Of a stretch of DNA of 64,000 nt, positions 1 through 8,794 are shown piece by piece. The stretch covers positions 28,148 through 92,147 of the forward strand of contig JAHLLB010000014.1 of the NCBI GenBank assembly GCA_020444425.1. The letters run 5' to 3'. Each line of letters begins with the position of its first letter. Position 1 is the first letter of the stretch. Position numbers and translations under genes: made by a program. Source of the stretch: a bacterium. GTDB taxonomy: Bacteria; Electryoneota; Electryoneia; Electryoneales; Electryoneaceae. Below the pieces are notes generated by a model. It worked only from the letters and a program-made list of their open reading frames with translations. It made no database searches and had not been told where the DNA came from.

Positions 1-83
1 TTATCTGGGTAAATAAACGTAAAGATAGCAACAAGCACTGACATCAGTGCAATGATCGCTGAAATCGTAGTAAAATACTTCAT
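1..83 (-). CDS. Small membrane protein, N-terminal fragment cut by window edge
   Basis: An ATG at 83 on the minus strand opens a frame of 27 codons that runs off the left edge without a stop. The peptide starts MKYFTTISAIIALMSVLVAI and is almost entirely one hydrophobic segment, so it is a signal anchor or a small membrane protein. Its ATG overlaps the TGA of the upstream gene in an ATGA arrangement (80-83), which suggests translational coupling. Family unknown. Confidence 0.5.
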   Translation of the reverse strand, partial: MKYFTTISAIIALMSVLVAIFTFIYPD

Positions 84-469
84 GATGTCCTCTTTTCGAA
101 ACTACGAAGCAGCTCAACTATGAATGCTAGCCCAGCTTCAATACTAAAAGCGCGGAAACCGATATTGGTTAAAAAAATAATTGCCTCAGTGTAATTATTG
201 TCTATATTATTATTTATTGCAACTAATGTTACCGCGTAAAAGGCAAGCATAACAGCAGAAACAGACATTAGAAGAAGCTGAACGGTGTTGTTTTTAGCTT
301 GAATGAGATAGAAGGCAGGCAATAAATAGGCAAAGACCAGAAATCTTTGGTCGGGTGCAAAAGTATAATTGTTTGAGAATGCAAAAACCACAACTTCCCC
401 TACTACTACAGGTAGTAGGGGAATCAAAAGGCGAATGGCAAACCAATCGCCAATCCTAGGTATATTCAA
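80..469 (-). CDS. Hypothetical integral membrane protein
   Basis: A 129-residue protein with about four hydrophobic segments (roughly residues 9-30, 40-56, 63-85 and 95-120). I do not recognise a family. The start is TTG; an AAGGAA-like site lies about 18 nt upstream, so the exact start is uncertain. It lies 31 nt downstream of sdhB on the same strand but is clearly more AT-rich than the sdh genes. It is coupled by ATGA to a second small membrane protein, so the pair may be a transferred unit placed behind the sdh operon. Confidence 0.55.
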   Translation of the reverse strand: MNIPRIGDWFAIRLLIPLLPVVVGEVVVFAFSNNYTFAPDQRFLVFAYLLPAFYLIQAKNNTVQLLLMSVSAVMLAFYAVTLVAINNNIDNNYTEAIIFLTNIGFRAFSIEAGLAFIVELLRSFEKRTS

Positions 470-499
470 TGCTATTTTCAGAAAAAAATTCCTTTTATG

Positions 500-1201
500 T
501 TACATCTTTTCCTCAATGATCCGGCGTTGCAGTTTCGAGATCTGCTCGGTCGGGTTGAGGTGTTTCGGGCACGCGTGGTAGCAGTTCGTGATCTTGTGGC
601 AGCGCCAGAGACCGTGCTTGTTGTCCAACGCGTCGATACGGTCGCCGAGGCCTTTGTCACGTGTGTCGAAGGTGTAACGGTACGCTTTCAGCAGCGCCGC
701 CGGGCCGAGGTATTGTTCGTCCGACCAGAAACTCGGGCACGAGCTGGTGCACGCCGCACACAGGATGCAGGCGATGCTGTCGCCCATCAGCTTGAACTCT
801 TCCGGCGACTGGATGCGTTCCTTGGACGGGTACGGATCGTTGTTGATCAGCCACGGCTTCACCCGCTTCAGCGCCGCGTAGAACGGGTCCATGTTCACCG
901 CGAGGTCACGGTAGATCTCGAAGCCCGGCAACGGATCGACGGTGATCGTGCCTTTGAGCGTCTTGATCTGCAGCTCGCAAGCGAGGTCGTTCTTCCCGTT
1001 GATCATCATCGCGCACGAGCCGCAGATCCCGTGACGGCAGGACCGGCGATACGTCACCGTCCCGTCGACAAACCACTTGATCTCGTTCAGTGCGTCAAGA
1101 ACCGTCCACCAACCCTCACATTCGACGTCGTAAGTCTTGTAGGATGGCTTGCTGTCCGTCTCCGGATTGAACCGGAAAATCTTGAACGTACGCTTTGGCA
1201 T
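500..1201 (-). CDS. sdhB: Succinate dehydrogenase iron-sulfur subunit
   Basis: Carries electrons from the SdhA flavin to quinone through three Fe-S clusters. The [2Fe-2S] ligands are visible as SCRHGICGSC (Cys55, 60, 63) plus Cys75. The [4Fe-4S] and [3Fe-4S] ligands lie in CILCAACTSSCP and in CHKITNCYHACPKHLNP near the C-terminus. The start MPKRTF at 1201 is preferred over a longer frame because GGAGACG lies just upstream and the extra residues would be translated from a repeat array. Length (233 aa) is normal. It is the last gene of sdhCDAB, separated from sdhA by a 181-nt repeat-filled gap. Confidence 0.95.
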   Translation of the reverse strand: MPKRTFKIFRFNPETDSKPSYKTYDVECEGWWTVLDALNEIKWFVDGTVTYRRSCRHGICGSCAMMINGKNDLACELQIKTLKGTITVDPLPGFEIYRDLAVNMDPFYAALKRVKPWLINNDPYPSKERIQSPEEFKLMGDSIACILCAACTSSCPSFWSDEQYLGPAALLKAYRYTFDTRDKGLGDRIDALDNKHGLWRCHKITNCYHACPKHLNPTEQISKLQRRIIEEKM

Positions 1202-1210
1202 ATCGTCTCC

Positions 1211-1384
1211 AAGTACGAAGTACAAAGTACCGGGTACAGAGTACAAAGTACACGCAGCCTTTCGGCCTGCTGGATGCGTTGCTTGTTGTAGAACAGGTAG
1301 TCTACGTACCGGGAAACAACCCCGGAAAAGGAAAACTTGTTCTTTCCGACTGTCGACTTTGTACTATCGACTTCTTTTCGACTT
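1211..1384. repeat. Two facing arrays of degenerate 7-bp units between sdhA and sdhB
   Basis: From 1211 to 1253 the sequence is a run of 7-bp units of the type AAGTACN (AAGTACG, AAGTACA, AAGTACC, GGGTACA, GAGTACA, AAGTACA). From about 1347 to 1384 a second 7-bp series (CGACTGT, CGACTTT, GTACTAT, CGACTTC) reads in the opposite sense and runs into the sdhA stop codon. About 95 nt of unrelated sequence separates them. This is one of about ten heptamer arrays in the window, and it splits an otherwise tight operon. Confidence 0.75.
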
Positions 1385-3128
1385 AATACTTCCGCTCCAT
1401 CGGCTCGAAGCCCTTGTGCGTCACGCCCTGGAGCATTACCGGCTTGTCGAAAGTCAGCTCCCAATTCGCGCCCTTGCGCCATGCCAGCGTGTGCTTGAGG
1501 AACTTCTCGTCGTCACGTTTCGGGAAGTCTTTACGGTAGTGACCGCCACGGCTTTCCTGACGCGCCAACGCGCCTTCCACAATCGCCCCACTGAACTCGA
1601 GCAGGTGACCGAGTTCGATCGCCTCGAGCAGGTCGGTGTTGAACTGGTCGGACTTATCGTCCACCGTGATGTGCTTGAAGCGGTCTTCCAGTTCCTGGAT
1701 CTTCGCCTTCTGGCTGACCAACTGCTTTTCGCTGCGGAACACGCCGCAGTCGAGCATCATCGTTTCCTGCAGCTCCTTGCGGATCGTGCCGACCTTTTCC
1801 TTCCCGGAGACGTTCTTGAAATGGTCAACCTCTTCCCGGGCGGCATCTTCATAATCCGCAGGCAGGGTCGGGAACTCGAGGTTCGGCAGGTCTTCCACGA
1901 TCTGCTTGCCGGAACGGCGGCCGAACAGCAACGCTTCGAGCAGGCTGTTGGTGCCGAGACGGTTGGCGCCGTGCACGCTGATGCAGGAACACTCGCCGGC
2001 GGCGTAGAAACCGACCGTTTCAGTGCGCTTCTCGTCAAACGTGACACGCGTGTTCGCGTTCGCCGGAATGCCGCCCATGCTGTAGTGCGCGGTCGGCTGT
2101 ATCGGAATCGGTTCCTTCCGCGGATCGACACCGGCGAAGTTCATCGCCAACTCCGTGATCTGCGGCAGACGCTCCATCAGCTTCGCTTCGCCGAGGTGTG
2201 TAACGTCGATGAAGATCTTATCCTCACCGTTGATGCCGCGGCCTTCGTCGATTTCCTGCTGCATCGCGCGCGCAACCATGTCGCGCGGGGCGAGCTCCAT
2301 CAACGTCGGCGCGTAATCTTCCATGAACCGGCGCTTCTCGTTATTCAGAAGGTAGCCGCCTTCACCACGTGCGCCTTCCGTAACCAGAATGCCGCTCTTC
2401 CACAAACCGGTCGGGTGGAACTGGACGAACTCCATGTCCTGAACCGGCAGGCCGACACGGCTGACCAACGCGAGACCGTCGCCGGTGTTCGCGTGGGCGT
2501 TCGACGTGATGCTGAACGCACGTCCATAGCCGCCCATGCCGAACATCACCGCGCGGCCGTAGAACGTGTGCAAACCACCGTGAACCATATCCAACGCGAC
2601 AACACCGATCGCCCGATTATCGCGGAAGATCAGGCTCAGCACCTGGAATTCAGAGTAGAAATTGACGTTGTGCTTGAGGCACTGTTCATGCAGCGTGTGC
2701 AGCAGAACGTGACCCGTGTAGTCCGCCGAGTAGCACGCGCGCAGCGACGCTTCCTTACCGAACTCGAGCGTGTGCCCACCGAACTTGCGCTGGGCGATCT
2801 TGCCCTCTGCCGTGCGGCTGAACGGGCAACCCCAGTGTTCCATCTCGATGACGGTTTCCGGGGCTTCACGCACCATCATCTCGATCGCGTCCTGGTCGCC
2901 GAGGTAGTCCGATCCCTTGACGGTATCGAACATGTGATATTCCCAGCGGTCCGTCTTCGAAATGTTCGCGAGGCTGGCGGCGATACCACCCTGCGCCGCG
3001 CCGGAGTGCGACCGGCTCGGGTACACCTTCGACAACACCGCGACATCCGCCACCTGGCCGATTTCCACGGCTGCACGAGATCCGGCGAGACCAGCGCCGA
3101 CGATAATCACATCATGTCGGTGGATCAT
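1383..3128 (-). CDS. sdhA: Succinate dehydrogenase flavoprotein subunit
   Basis: Oxidises succinate to fumarate in the TCA cycle. The N-terminal FAD Rossmann motif is [16 protein letters not shown], and [10 protein letters not shown] places the flavin-linking histidine at residue 41. Substrate-site elements [14 protein letters not shown] and [15 protein letters not shown] follow. Length 581 aa is normal for the family. Its ATG overlaps the sdhD stop codon (ATGA at 3125-3128). It could in principle work as a fumarate reductase, but the context with two cytochrome b subunits fits SDH. Confidence 0.96.
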   Translation of the reverse strand: MIHRHDVIIVGAGLAGSRAAVEIGQVADVAVLSKVYPSRSHSGAAQGGIAASLANISKTDRWEYHMFDTVKGSDYLGDQDAIEMMVREAPETVIEMEHWGCPFSRTAEGKIAQRKFGGHTLEFGKEASLRACYSADYTGHVLLHTLHEQCLKHNVNFYSEFQVLSLIFRDNRAIGVVALDMVHGGLHTFYGRAVMFGMGGYGRAFSITSNAHANTGDGLALVSRVGLPVQDMEFVQFHPTGLWKSGILVTEGARGEGGYLLNNEKRRFMEDYAPTLMELAPRDMVARAMQQEIDEGRGINGEDKIFIDVTHLGEAKLMERLPQITELAMNFAGVDPRKEPIPIQPTAHYSMGGIPANANTRVTFDEKRTETVGFYAAGECSCISVHGANRLGTNSLLEALLFGRRSGKQIVEDLPNLEFPTLPADYEDAAREEVDHFKNVSGKEKVGTIRKELQETMMLDCGVFRSEKQLVSQKAKIQELEDRFKHITVDDKSDQFNTDLLEAIELGHLLEFSGAIVEGALARQESRGGHYRKDFPKRDDEKFLKHTLAWRKGANWELTFDKPVMLQGVTHKGFEPMERKY

Positions 3129-3565
3129 AACGCCACCCCCTGGGACTGAATCGCGTCAATCACGCCGGCAGCCTGTCCCATCTGCATCTCCTGAAGGAAT
3201 CCCGGTTCCAGGGTTACGATCGTCACCGTGCCCGTAATCAGCAGCACAATCATCAGCAGCCACGCAAGGCTGACGAGGATCACCCGCGGAGCGGGACGGT
3301 GGATGTAGTCATGAATGTTGATCACCAACCCCTGCCCGGCGTGGAACAGCACCGAAACGAGGAAAATGAGGTCGATGGTTTTGAACAGTGGCGACGCGAG
3401 ACGCGTGGTGACTTCATTCCACGTTACGTCACCGCCATTGAGAAAGTGCAGGAAGAGGTAATGCAGGAACAGGGCAACGACCAGCAACAACCCCGAAATC
3501 CGCTGCAACACCCAGGCGTTTGAACCGCCAGAACCCGTGCCGGTACGGGCGAGCATCTTCAACAA
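3125..3565 (-). CDS. sdhD: Succinate dehydrogenase membrane anchor subunit
   Basis: A 146-residue protein with three predicted membrane helices. [17 protein letters not shown] near residue 22 and the later [18 protein letters not shown] segment carry histidines in the positions expected for haem b and quinone-site contacts. Sequence in this family drifts quickly, so assignment rests mainly on position: between SdhC and SdhA, overlapping sdhA by 4 nt. Confidence 0.88.
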   Translation of the reverse strand: MLKMLARTGTGSGGSNAWVLQRISGLLLVVALFLHYLFLHFLNGGDVTWNEVTTRLASPLFKTIDLIFLVSVLFHAGQGLVINIHDYIHRPAPRVILVSLAWLLMIVLLITGTVTIVTLEPGFLQEMQMGQAAGVIDAIQSQGVAL

Positions 3566-3580
3566 GGTCTCACCCTCCTA

Positions 3581-3991
3581 TTAGAATGGGAAAAAAGCTT
3601 GGCCGTGTTCGAGCTGATGAAGCGCATGCCCGATCATCGTCGAACCACCCCAGATCCATGCCGCGCCGCCGAGTATGATCACCGCCCAGAACAACGGGAC
3701 GTGTTTCTCCGTGGCGCCGAAGAAGTCGATTGCGATCAAACGCAAGCCGTTCAACGCATGATAAATCACGCAGAACAGCAATCCGACTTCGAGGAAACGG
3801 AACAATGGGGCCTGAACCACAGCCATCGTCGCTTCAAACGTTCCCTCACCGAGTTGCAGGGTGGAGACGACCCAGATGTGCATCGACACATACAAGACGA
3901 GCGCCAATCCTGTCAAACGGTGGAGAAGCCATGCGATCTGGCCGGTCCGCCAGCGGTAGTGGGAGTACCCTCGGGTACGAAGTGAGGCCAT
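3581..3991 (-). CDS. sdhC: Succinate dehydrogenase cytochrome b556 subunit
   Basis: 136 residues with three membrane helices and the family motifs HRLTG (about residue 25), SMHIW, and YHALNGLR, which hold the haem b histidines. It is the first gene of sdhCDAB. An AGGAGGGTG-like ribosome site precedes the ATG. With SdhD it anchors the dehydrogenase to the inner membrane and reduces quinone. Confidence 0.92.
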   Translation of the reverse strand: MASLRTRGYSHYRWRTGQIAWLLHRLTGLALVLYVSMHIWVVSTLQLGEGTFEATMAVVQAPLFRFLEVGLLFCVIYHALNGLRLIAIDFFGATEKHVPLFWAVIILGGAAWIWGGSTMIGHALHQLEHGQAFFPF

Positions 3992-4351
3992 GCACCCTCC
4001 TGGAATGCGGTTACGGCTGTCAAGGCCTGTCTGGTGAGTTGCCGGTCTGGCAAGGATCTGGCCGCTTCACGTATCACATAACCACAGTCTCCCAGCCATG
4101 GTTGTGCAATCTGTCGCAAAGAAACCACTCTACTTTACGTTCCGGCGCAAACAAGATAATGCAGCCTGTGGCTCCGCTCAAGCCAAGGGAACACCTTTGT
4201 GAATCTGTACGCAAGGCAGCGTAAGGGTTTACGCCGCCTAACAATCTCCCTTGTGAACAATCATTCGTTCCCGGAAATCACCGAAATTCCACTTGCAACG
4301 ATGAGCGAATTCCACGCAAACTTGAGTACCATTCGCAAACGGGATCTGCAT
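3992..4351. other. Divergent intergenic region between sdhC and TPR gene
   Basis: A 360-nt gap between divergently transcribed genes. It should hold the promoters of both the sdh operon and the TPR protein. I see no convincing -35/-10 pair, riboswitch or repeat. Frames reading into it would extend the TPR protein upstream, but those extensions lack membrane or domain features. Confidence 0.5.
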
Positions 4352-4894
4352 ATGAAATCCGGACTTGTCCTCTCCACCTTTCTGCTGCTGATAGCTACAG
4401 CAAACGCAGCCGACGGTGGATCGCTCGCAAGTGCGCTACTGTCGTTTTACAGCGCCAATTCCGATTCCGCCCGTGCGGTGATCGAATCGTACGCGGAGGC
4501 ACATCCGGAGAGCGACTCCGCGTGGTACTACCTCGGACGGGTACACTTCGAGGACGGAGAGTACAAACAAGCCGCGAAATCATTCGAACAGGCGACCGAT
4601 CTGACCGAGGGCAGCTCGCTGTTCCATTTGTGGCTTGCCCGGACGTACGGTCAGCGTGCCATCGAAGCCAACCTGCTGACAAAAGGCCGCTACGCCAACA
4701 AGTTCAAGGATCACGTCGACCTCGCCATCGAGTTCGATCCGGACAACCTGGACGCCCGCGAGGACCGGCTGGGGAAGATCCACGAGGCTGTGGGAGACAC
4801 AGAAACGGCGATCCAGGCCTACCGGACCGCCGTCGAATTGGACAGCACCAATCAATGGGCACGGGAAGCGTTGAACGAGCTGGCTTCACCGTAA
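4352..4894 (+). CDS. Periplasmic tetratricopeptide repeat protein
   Basis: 180 residues starting MKSGLVLSTFLLLIATANA, a clean signal peptide. That is why I place the start at 4352 rather than at upstream in-frame codons. The mature part holds about three TPR units (AWYYLGRVHFEDGEYKQAAK; the LFHLWLARTYGQ region; AREDRLGKIHEAVGDTETAI). TPR proteins scaffold protein complexes; the partner is unknown. It converges on phzF with only 9 nt between stops. Confidence 0.75.
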   Translation: MKSGLVLSTFLLLIATANAADGGSLASALLSFYSANSDSARAVIESYAEAHPESDSAWYYLGRVHFEDGEYKQAAKSFEQATDLTEGSSLFHLWLARTYGQRAIEANLLTKGRYANKFKDHVDLAIEFDPDNLDAREDRLGKIHEAVGDTETAIQAYRTAVELDSTNQWAREALNELASP

Positions 4895-4903
4895 CCCGGC
4901 CTC

Positions 4904-5770
4904 CTACACTCCCATCGCCAGCGCGCCGGTCAGTACCGTTACCGCCTGGCCGACCAGACTGACCCGTTCGCCAAGATGACGGACAATCATCTCGCCGCCG
5001 CGTTGCGATGCCTGGAAGCAACGCACCTCGCTCTTGCCCAGCCGTCCGCACCAGTACGGACCAATCGCGCAATGGGCAGAGCCAGTGACCGGATCTTCAT
5101 CCACACCAACTCCCGGCGCGAAAAAGCGTGAGACAGCATCAAAGCCCTGATCACCTTTCGCGGTGACAATCATCCCACGCACCTCTTCCGCACGCAACGC
5201 CTCAATGTCCGGCTGCACGGAGCGCACCACCTCAGCGTCCTCGACTACCACGAAGTAATCCTCGCGGGCTTTGCCGGTGAAGGTGACGGTCACACCCGGC
5301 AATACCTTGTCCAACCACACCGGGTGATCGGTTTCTTCCACCTCGATGGCAGGGAAATCCATCTTCAGCAAATTGCCTTCCGGTTCGACGTGGAGCAGGC
5401 CGCTGCGGGTATAAAACGAGACCGGCATGTTGCCCTCGACAAATCCGGCGTCAAACAGGTAGCGAGCGGTGGCGAGAGTGGCGTGGCCGCAGAGATTGAC
5501 CTCCGCGCCCGGTGTGAACCAGCGCAACACGTACGACCGGGAAGCGTCAACCGAGGTCGCGGCTTCCACGTCCCAGCCCCAGGACGCAAACCGGCGGGCA
5601 CCATGCTCGGCAATCGGGAGCAGGTAGGCAGTTTCCGAATGCGCCATCTCCTTGGCCAACGCCTGCATCCACGCGTCTTCCGCCGGACCCTCCAGCATGC
5701 ACACTCCTGCCGGATTCCCCGCGAACGCTTTCCCCGTAAACGCATCCACCACTGCAATCTTGCGAACCAT
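4904..5770 (-). CDS. PhzF family isomerase-like protein
   Basis: 288 residues of the PhzF / diaminopimelate epimerase-like fold. Visible motifs are VDAFTGKAFAGNPAGV at the N-terminus, SETAYLLP with the family's catalytic-type glutamate, CGHATLATARYLF, and DPVTGSAHCAIGPYW in the second half. Most family members outside phenazine clusters have no known substrate. No phenazine genes are nearby. AGGAGGGCG precedes the ATG. Confidence 0.85.
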   Translation of the reverse strand: MVRKIAVVDAFTGKAFAGNPAGVCMLEGPAEDAWMQALAKEMAHSETAYLLPIAEHGARRFASWGWDVEAATSVDASRSYVLRWFTPGAEVNLCGHATLATARYLFDAGFVEGNMPVSFYTRSGLLHVEPEGNLLKMDFPAIEVEETDHPVWLDKVLPGVTVTFTGKAREDYFVVVEDAEVVRSVQPDIEALRAEEVRGMIVTAKGDQGFDAVSRFFAPGVGVDEDPVTGSAHCAIGPYWCGRLGKSEVRCFQASQRGGEMIVRHLGERVSLVGQAVTVLTGALAMGV

Positions 5771-5980
5771 TTCGCCCTCCTGCCCGGATCAAATTCAAAT
5801 GACGGAATATCTGCTCCCACACGTCCCATGACAATGGCTTCCTCCACAGGGCTGAACTCAGTGCGTTGAGGTTTTCTCCGTCTCCCGGAACATTCGTGCT
5901 CCCTAACTCATTGATCCGAAACAGCTCAACCATGATCTTCAGACACAAGACACCACTCGAACGAAACGGGAGATTCAGCC

Positions 5981-6475
5981 ATGCACGAGAAGAGCATTGA
6001 CCTGTTGAACACGTCTGTGGCGGATGAGCTGCACGCCGTCCACCAATACATGTATTTCCACTTCCATTGCGACGATCAGGGCTATGATCTGCTCGCCTCC
6101 CTGTTCAAGCGCACCGCCATCGAAGAGATGATGCACATCGAATTGCTCGCCGACCGTATCCTGTTCCTCAACGGTGAAGTCGAGCTGGCGACCGATGAAG
6201 CGGTGAAGAAAGAGCACGACGTGAAGAAAATGCTCGAGATCGCTAAAGGCATGGAAGAAAGCAGCGCGAAGGCGTACAACAAATTTGCGATGGAATGCGC
6301 GCAGAACTATGACTCGGCGACCAAACAACTGTTCGAGCAGCTTGTTGCCGACGAAGAACGCCACTGGAACCAATACGACGATGAGACCGAAAACCTCGGC
6401 CGCTTCGGCGACAGCTACCTCACCCTGCAGGCCATCGAACGCAGCAAGACAAATGCCGGCGGCGGGGCAGCGTAA
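5981..6475 (+). CDS. bfr: Bacterioferritin
   Basis: 164 residues of a four-helix ferritin that oxidises and stores iron. Di-iron ligands are seen in VADELHAVHQYMY (helix A), IEEMMHIELLADRI (helix B, ExxH), and VADEERHWNQYDDE (helix D, ExxH). The haem-binding methionine position of classical Bfr falls near EEMMH. A strong terminator follows. It is one of two ferritin-fold proteins in the window, with dps at 57.4 kb. Confidence 0.9.
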   Translation: MHEKSIDLLNTSVADELHAVHQYMYFHFHCDDQGYDLLASLFKRTAIEEMMHIELLADRILFLNGEVELATDEAVKKEHDVKKMLEIAKGMEESSAKAYNKFAMECAQNYDSATKQLFEQLVADEERHWNQYDDETENLGRFGDSYLTLQAIERSKTNAGGGAA

Positions 6476-6500
6476 CGACAATAAATCTGTTTACGTATGA

Positions 6501-6526
6501 AGCCCGGCTTGGTTTAGCCGGGCTTC
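6501..6526. terminator. Rho-independent terminator after bfr
   Basis: A stem AAGCCCGGCT / AGCCGGGCTT with a short loop follows the bfr stop by about 25 nt. It can also serve the converging tnaA transcript, although T-runs are short on both sides. Confidence 0.75.
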
Positions 6527-6561
6527 TGTATTAGTCGAAGCTGATCAAACGCGCGAACACC

Positions 6562-7986
6562 TTATTCCCACTCAAACCGTGCGCGGAAATGCCGCAGGAT
6601 CGGCGGTTCGTACGTGAATTTCAGCCCACGGATGGACTCTCGGCGATCCCTCAATGTGACCAGCACATCGCGTACATACTGCAGGTGGTTGTCCGTATAC
6701 ACCCGGCGCGGAATCGTCATCCGCATCAGTTCGAGTTTCGGCGGACGGTTCTTGCCGGTGTCCGGGTCACGGTCGGCGAGCACGGTTCCGATTTCCACGC
6801 CACGAATCCCGCCTTCGAGGTACAATTCACACACCAGCGCCTGTGCCGGGAACTGTTCTTGGTCAAGGTGCGGGAGGAAGGACTTGGCGTCCACGTAGAT
6901 CGCGTGACCACCGGGAGGACGGACAATCGGAATCCCGGCCTCGGTCAACGAGTCGCCGAAGCGTTTCACCTGCCCGATACGCGCCGCGAGGTAGTCCTCT
7001 TCCGTGCCTTCGTATAGCCCCGTCGCCAGCGCTTCCATGTCGCGTCCGCTCAGGCCGCCGTACGTCAGGTAGCCCTCGAACAAGATGTTGAATGAGCTGC
7101 ACTGAGTGTACAACTCTTCGCTGCGCATGCACAGCAGCCCGCCCATGTTGACGATCGCGTCTTTCTTCGCGGACATGGTCGCGGCGTCGGCGTACGAGAA
7201 CATCTCCTTCGCGATTTCGCGGACCGTGCGGTCGCCCTGACCCGGTTCACGTTGCTGAATGAACCACGCGTTCTCGGCGAAGCGGGCGGCGTCGATTACC
7301 AGCCGCAGGCCGCGTTCCTGGCAGAAGGCGTGCACGTCGCGCACGTTCTGCAAACTCACCGGCTGCCCACCGCCGGAGTTGTTGGTGACGGTGATCAGCA
7401 CGAACGGAATCTTTTCCACGCCGGTCTGGTCCACCACCTCACGCAGCTTGTCGAGGTCGACATTGCCCTTGAACGGAATCTCGACATCCGGCACGAAGCA
7501 TTCGTCGACGGTGCAGTCGACGGCGTGCGCGTGACGGAATTCGATGTGCGCCTTGGTCGTGTCGAAGTGGCTGTTGCCGGGGATGATGTCGCCGTCATGA
7601 ACCAGCACCGAATGCAGCACATTTTCCGCTGCACGGCCCTGGTGCGTCGGCAGCATGTACTCAAAGCCCATGATTTCCTGGACGGACGCCTTAAGCCGAT
7701 GGAAGGAGGTCGAGCCGGCGTACGATTCGTCGCCCTCCATCAGGCTCGCCCACTGGTGTTCGCTCATCGCACCGGTGCCGGAATCGGTCAGCAGGTCGAT
7801 GAAGACACGGTCGGCGGGAACGTTGAACACGTTGAGCCCGGCTTCCTGAAGAATGAGCTCCCGCTCGGCCCGATCCGGCAGGTGGATCGGTTCGACCATC
7901 TTGATCTTGTACGGTTCCGGATGAGAGGGGAGAGAGCTCGTGTTCTGCCAGTCGTGCGGCTGATCCGAAGGCTTTGCTGTGCTCAT
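6562..7986 (-). CDS. tnaA: Tryptophanase (tryptophan indole-lyase)
   Basis: PLP enzyme that splits L-tryptophan to indole, pyruvate and ammonia. 474 residues, normal length. Family motifs: FIDLLTDSGTGAMS, PTHQGRAAEN, NNSGGGQPVS, DAARFAENAWF, the PLP lysine in TMSAKKDA, and the C-terminal ILRHF. Tyrosine phenol-lyase is the near relative. Here GVEIGTV has the Ile-type residue where phenol-lyase has Arg (SMERG), and LRHF keeps the histidine where phenol-lyase has Phe, so tryptophanase is favoured. A GAGGA site precedes the ATG. No Trp-containing tnaC-like leader was found upstream. Confidence 0.88.
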   Translation of the reverse strand: MSTAKPSDQPHDWQNTSSLPSHPEPYKIKMVEPIHLPDRAERELILQEAGLNVFNVPADRVFIDLLTDSGTGAMSEHQWASLMEGDESYAGSTSFHRLKASVQEIMGFEYMLPTHQGRAAENVLHSVLVHDGDIIPGNSHFDTTKAHIEFRHAHAVDCTVDECFVPDVEIPFKGNVDLDKLREVVDQTGVEKIPFVLITVTNNSGGGQPVSLQNVRDVHAFCQERGLRLVIDAARFAENAWFIQQREPGQGDRTVREIAKEMFSYADAATMSAKKDAIVNMGGLLCMRSEELYTQCSSFNILFEGYLTYGGLSGRDMEALATGLYEGTEEDYLAARIGQVKRFGDSLTEAGIPIVRPPGGHAIYVDAKSFLPHLDQEQFPAQALVCELYLEGGIRGVEIGTVLADRDPDTGKNRPPKLELMRMTIPRRVYTDNHLQYVRDVLVTLRDRRESIRGLKFTYEPPILRHFRARFEWE

Positions 7987-8217
7987 GCGTGTCCTCAGTG
8001 CCTGATGTCAACGCAAGCCCGCGAGGGGGTGATGGTGCGGGCGTGCGGACGGGTTGGGTGTTGGTGGTACGGCATGCCCCGCAGGGAGCGGAAAGGTACG
8101 TTCGGAGTCTGTTAGGGTCAAGTTGAGACGGGATGCGCTCGGCCTCAGCTTAGTTGCGGGGTGTGAGGATCGCTACTATCTTAGCGCCATTCAGGGGTAC
8201 GAACAAAGGAGTGCTGT

Positions 8218-8688
8218 GTGAACGCAGATAGCGAATGGCTGAAACCGGATTTCTGGCGGGATCGTCAATTCGATTGGAAGCACAAAGTCTTCTATTTCGT
8301 TGATCTGCCCTGTCTGCTCGGCACACCACGAAACCTTTACGAAGCAGGGCAACAGTTGAAGGCCGAAATCGCGACCAAGGAATATCAGGTCACCGAGGAC
8401 GCGATGGTGCTGATTCAGCCCGGTATGTTGAAGGGACGCTTGCTGGTCAACGTGCACAAGCCGGATGCGTACGATGCATACGTGTTCGAGCTTGAACAGA
8501 GCAAGATGTTCTCGGACGTGCATGAAGGCCCGCTGAAGACGATCAAGAACACCGCGAAGAAGCTCCAGGAAAAGGTCAAGAAGGAGAAGGGGGTGCCCGC
8601 CACCAACACCTTCTACTGGGACTTCCGGCACGGCCCGCAGATGGCGGGCCAACGGGCTGACCGCTTCGTTGTGATTTGCCAGGTCTGA
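8218..8688 (+). CDS. Conserved hypothetical cytosolic protein
   Basis: 156 residues with GTG start preceded by AAAGGAG. No signal peptide or membrane helix. Seen: an aromatic N-terminus (WLKPDFWRDRQFDWKHKVFYFVDLP), a mixed middle, a lysine-rich helical stretch (KNTAKKLQEKVKKEKG) and a C-terminus ending FVVICQV. I do not recognise a family. It is divergent from tnaA and followed by its own terminator, so it is probably transcribed alone. Confidence 0.6.
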   Translation: MNADSEWLKPDFWRDRQFDWKHKVFYFVDLPCLLGTPRNLYEAGQQLKAEIATKEYQVTEDAMVLIQPGMLKGRLLVNVHKPDAYDAYVFELEQSKMFSDVHEGPLKTIKNTAKKLQEKVKKEKGVPATNTFYWDFRHGPQMAGQRADRFVVICQV

Positions 8689-8694
8689 CCACCG

Positions 8695-8726
8695 GCGCCG
8701 GGGGATTGTCCCCCGGCGCTTCTTCT
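8695..8726 (+). terminator. Rho-independent terminator
   Basis: A strong stem GCGCCGGGGG / CCCCCGGCGC with loop ATTGT, followed by TTCTTCTTT, right after the stop of the 156-residue gene. Confidence 0.85.
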
Positions 8727-8794
8727 TTGGTGTCGTTTTTCGCAATCCGGGAAGACAAAATTCTGACAGAATGTCAACTCAGCGGGCAACGTCC

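Noticed and set aside
1149..3149. A 666-codon open frame antisense to sdhA
   Set aside because: Same reason: full overlap with a conserved gene, no ribosome site, no recognisable motif.
7987..8100. A tnaC-like leader before tnaA
   Set aside because: The only short frame (starting MPYHQHP, 26 codons) contains no Trp and overlaps no known element, so tryptophan-induced stalling is not supported.
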